A stretch of 5,427 nt of DNA from CAYUIS01 sp964444825. GTDB taxonomy: Bacteria > Chloroflexota > Anaerolineae > B4-G1. Location: NCBI GenBank assembly GCA_964444825.1, contig CAYUIS010000207.1, forward strand, positions 1 to 5,427, in the 5' to 3' direction. Shown piece by piece: positions 5,257 to 5,427 of the stretch. A program made the translations under genes and the position numbers. Under the pieces are notes generated by a model. The model had not been told where the DNA came from and searched no databases. It saw only the letters and a list, made by a program, of their open reading frames with translations. Position 1 is the first letter of the stretch. Every line of letters begins with the position of its first letter.

Positions 5257-5427
5257 CCTGAAGCAGGTGGTAGGGCGGCGTCTAGGCTGCTGTGTTCTGT
5301 GGGTAGAGGGCTTTCTTGGGCAGGGCAGGATGCTTGCCTACGTAGAGCCCAGGTTTATTGAGCGGCGCCGAGCATGGCTATACGCAATTCATTTTGGAGA
5401 GAAACGGCTATACGAAAGCCCGCGCCA
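5257..5427. other. Right-edge region with no supported gene
   Basis: No known domain, RNA gene or mobile element is recognised here. The nonamer GGCTATACG occurs at 5376-5384 and 5406-5414 (30-bp period), and CTACGTAG and CGGCGCCG are short palindromes. A plus-strand frame is open from ATG 5186 to the window end (80 codons) but has no ribosome site, overlaps the promoter and operator, and matches nothing I know. The region may be intergenic or the edge of a gene lying further right. Confidence 0.35.

Noticed and set aside
5186..5427. Plus-strand frame open to the window edge (80+ codons)
   Set aside because: There is no ribosome site, it overlaps the promoter and operator of the opposite strand, and has no recognised domain; a real divergent gene cannot be excluded without sequence to the right.

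Overview
The window appears to be bacterial, with moderately high GC, tightly packed genes and strong AGGAGG-type ribosome binding sites. All supported genes lie on the minus strand, so transcription runs from right to left. Strong Shine-Dalgarno sites, an ABC-2 exporter, a CPBP protease and a DUF6064 membrane protein would suit Chloroflexota or a related Gram-positive-type lineage. No marker gene is present, so this assignment is tentative.

The right-hand operon runs from about 5179 down to 3266. A sigma70-type promoter (5186-5215) drives a small membrane methyltransferase of the ICMT/PEMT type (4578-5102), a DUF6064 multi-pass membrane protein (3914-4567) and a soluble class I SAM-dependent methyltransferase (3266-3871). 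The left-hand operon starts at about 3181. It encodes an ABC-2 type export ATPase (2191-3138) and its permease (968-2176). These are followed by an unrecognised 88-residue protein (694-960), a 33-residue single-span membrane peptide (575-676), and the start of a CPBP/CAAX-type intramembrane protease (1-492) that runs off the left edge. The right end (5257-5427) holds no gene I can support.

The main result is regulatory. Each operon promoter is preceded by a 28-bp element made of two GACCGTT direct repeats 21 bp apart (3230-3257 and 5229-5256). The two elements are 22/28 identical, and both end exactly 13 bp upstream of the proposed -35 box. This layout (9-mers ACCGTTnnn, 12-bp gap, just upstream of -35) matches the operators of LytTR-domain activators such as AgrA, AlgR and PlnC/D. 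I infer that one unseen LytTR-type regulator activates both operons as a regulon. A LytTR-type operator with an ABC exporter, a CPBP protease and very small membrane peptides recalls peptide/bacteriocin and immunity loci. Here no leader peptide or substrate is visible, so that functional reading remains a hypothesis. The promoter position also implies that the ABC ATPase starts at GTG 3138, not at the ATG cluster near 3189.
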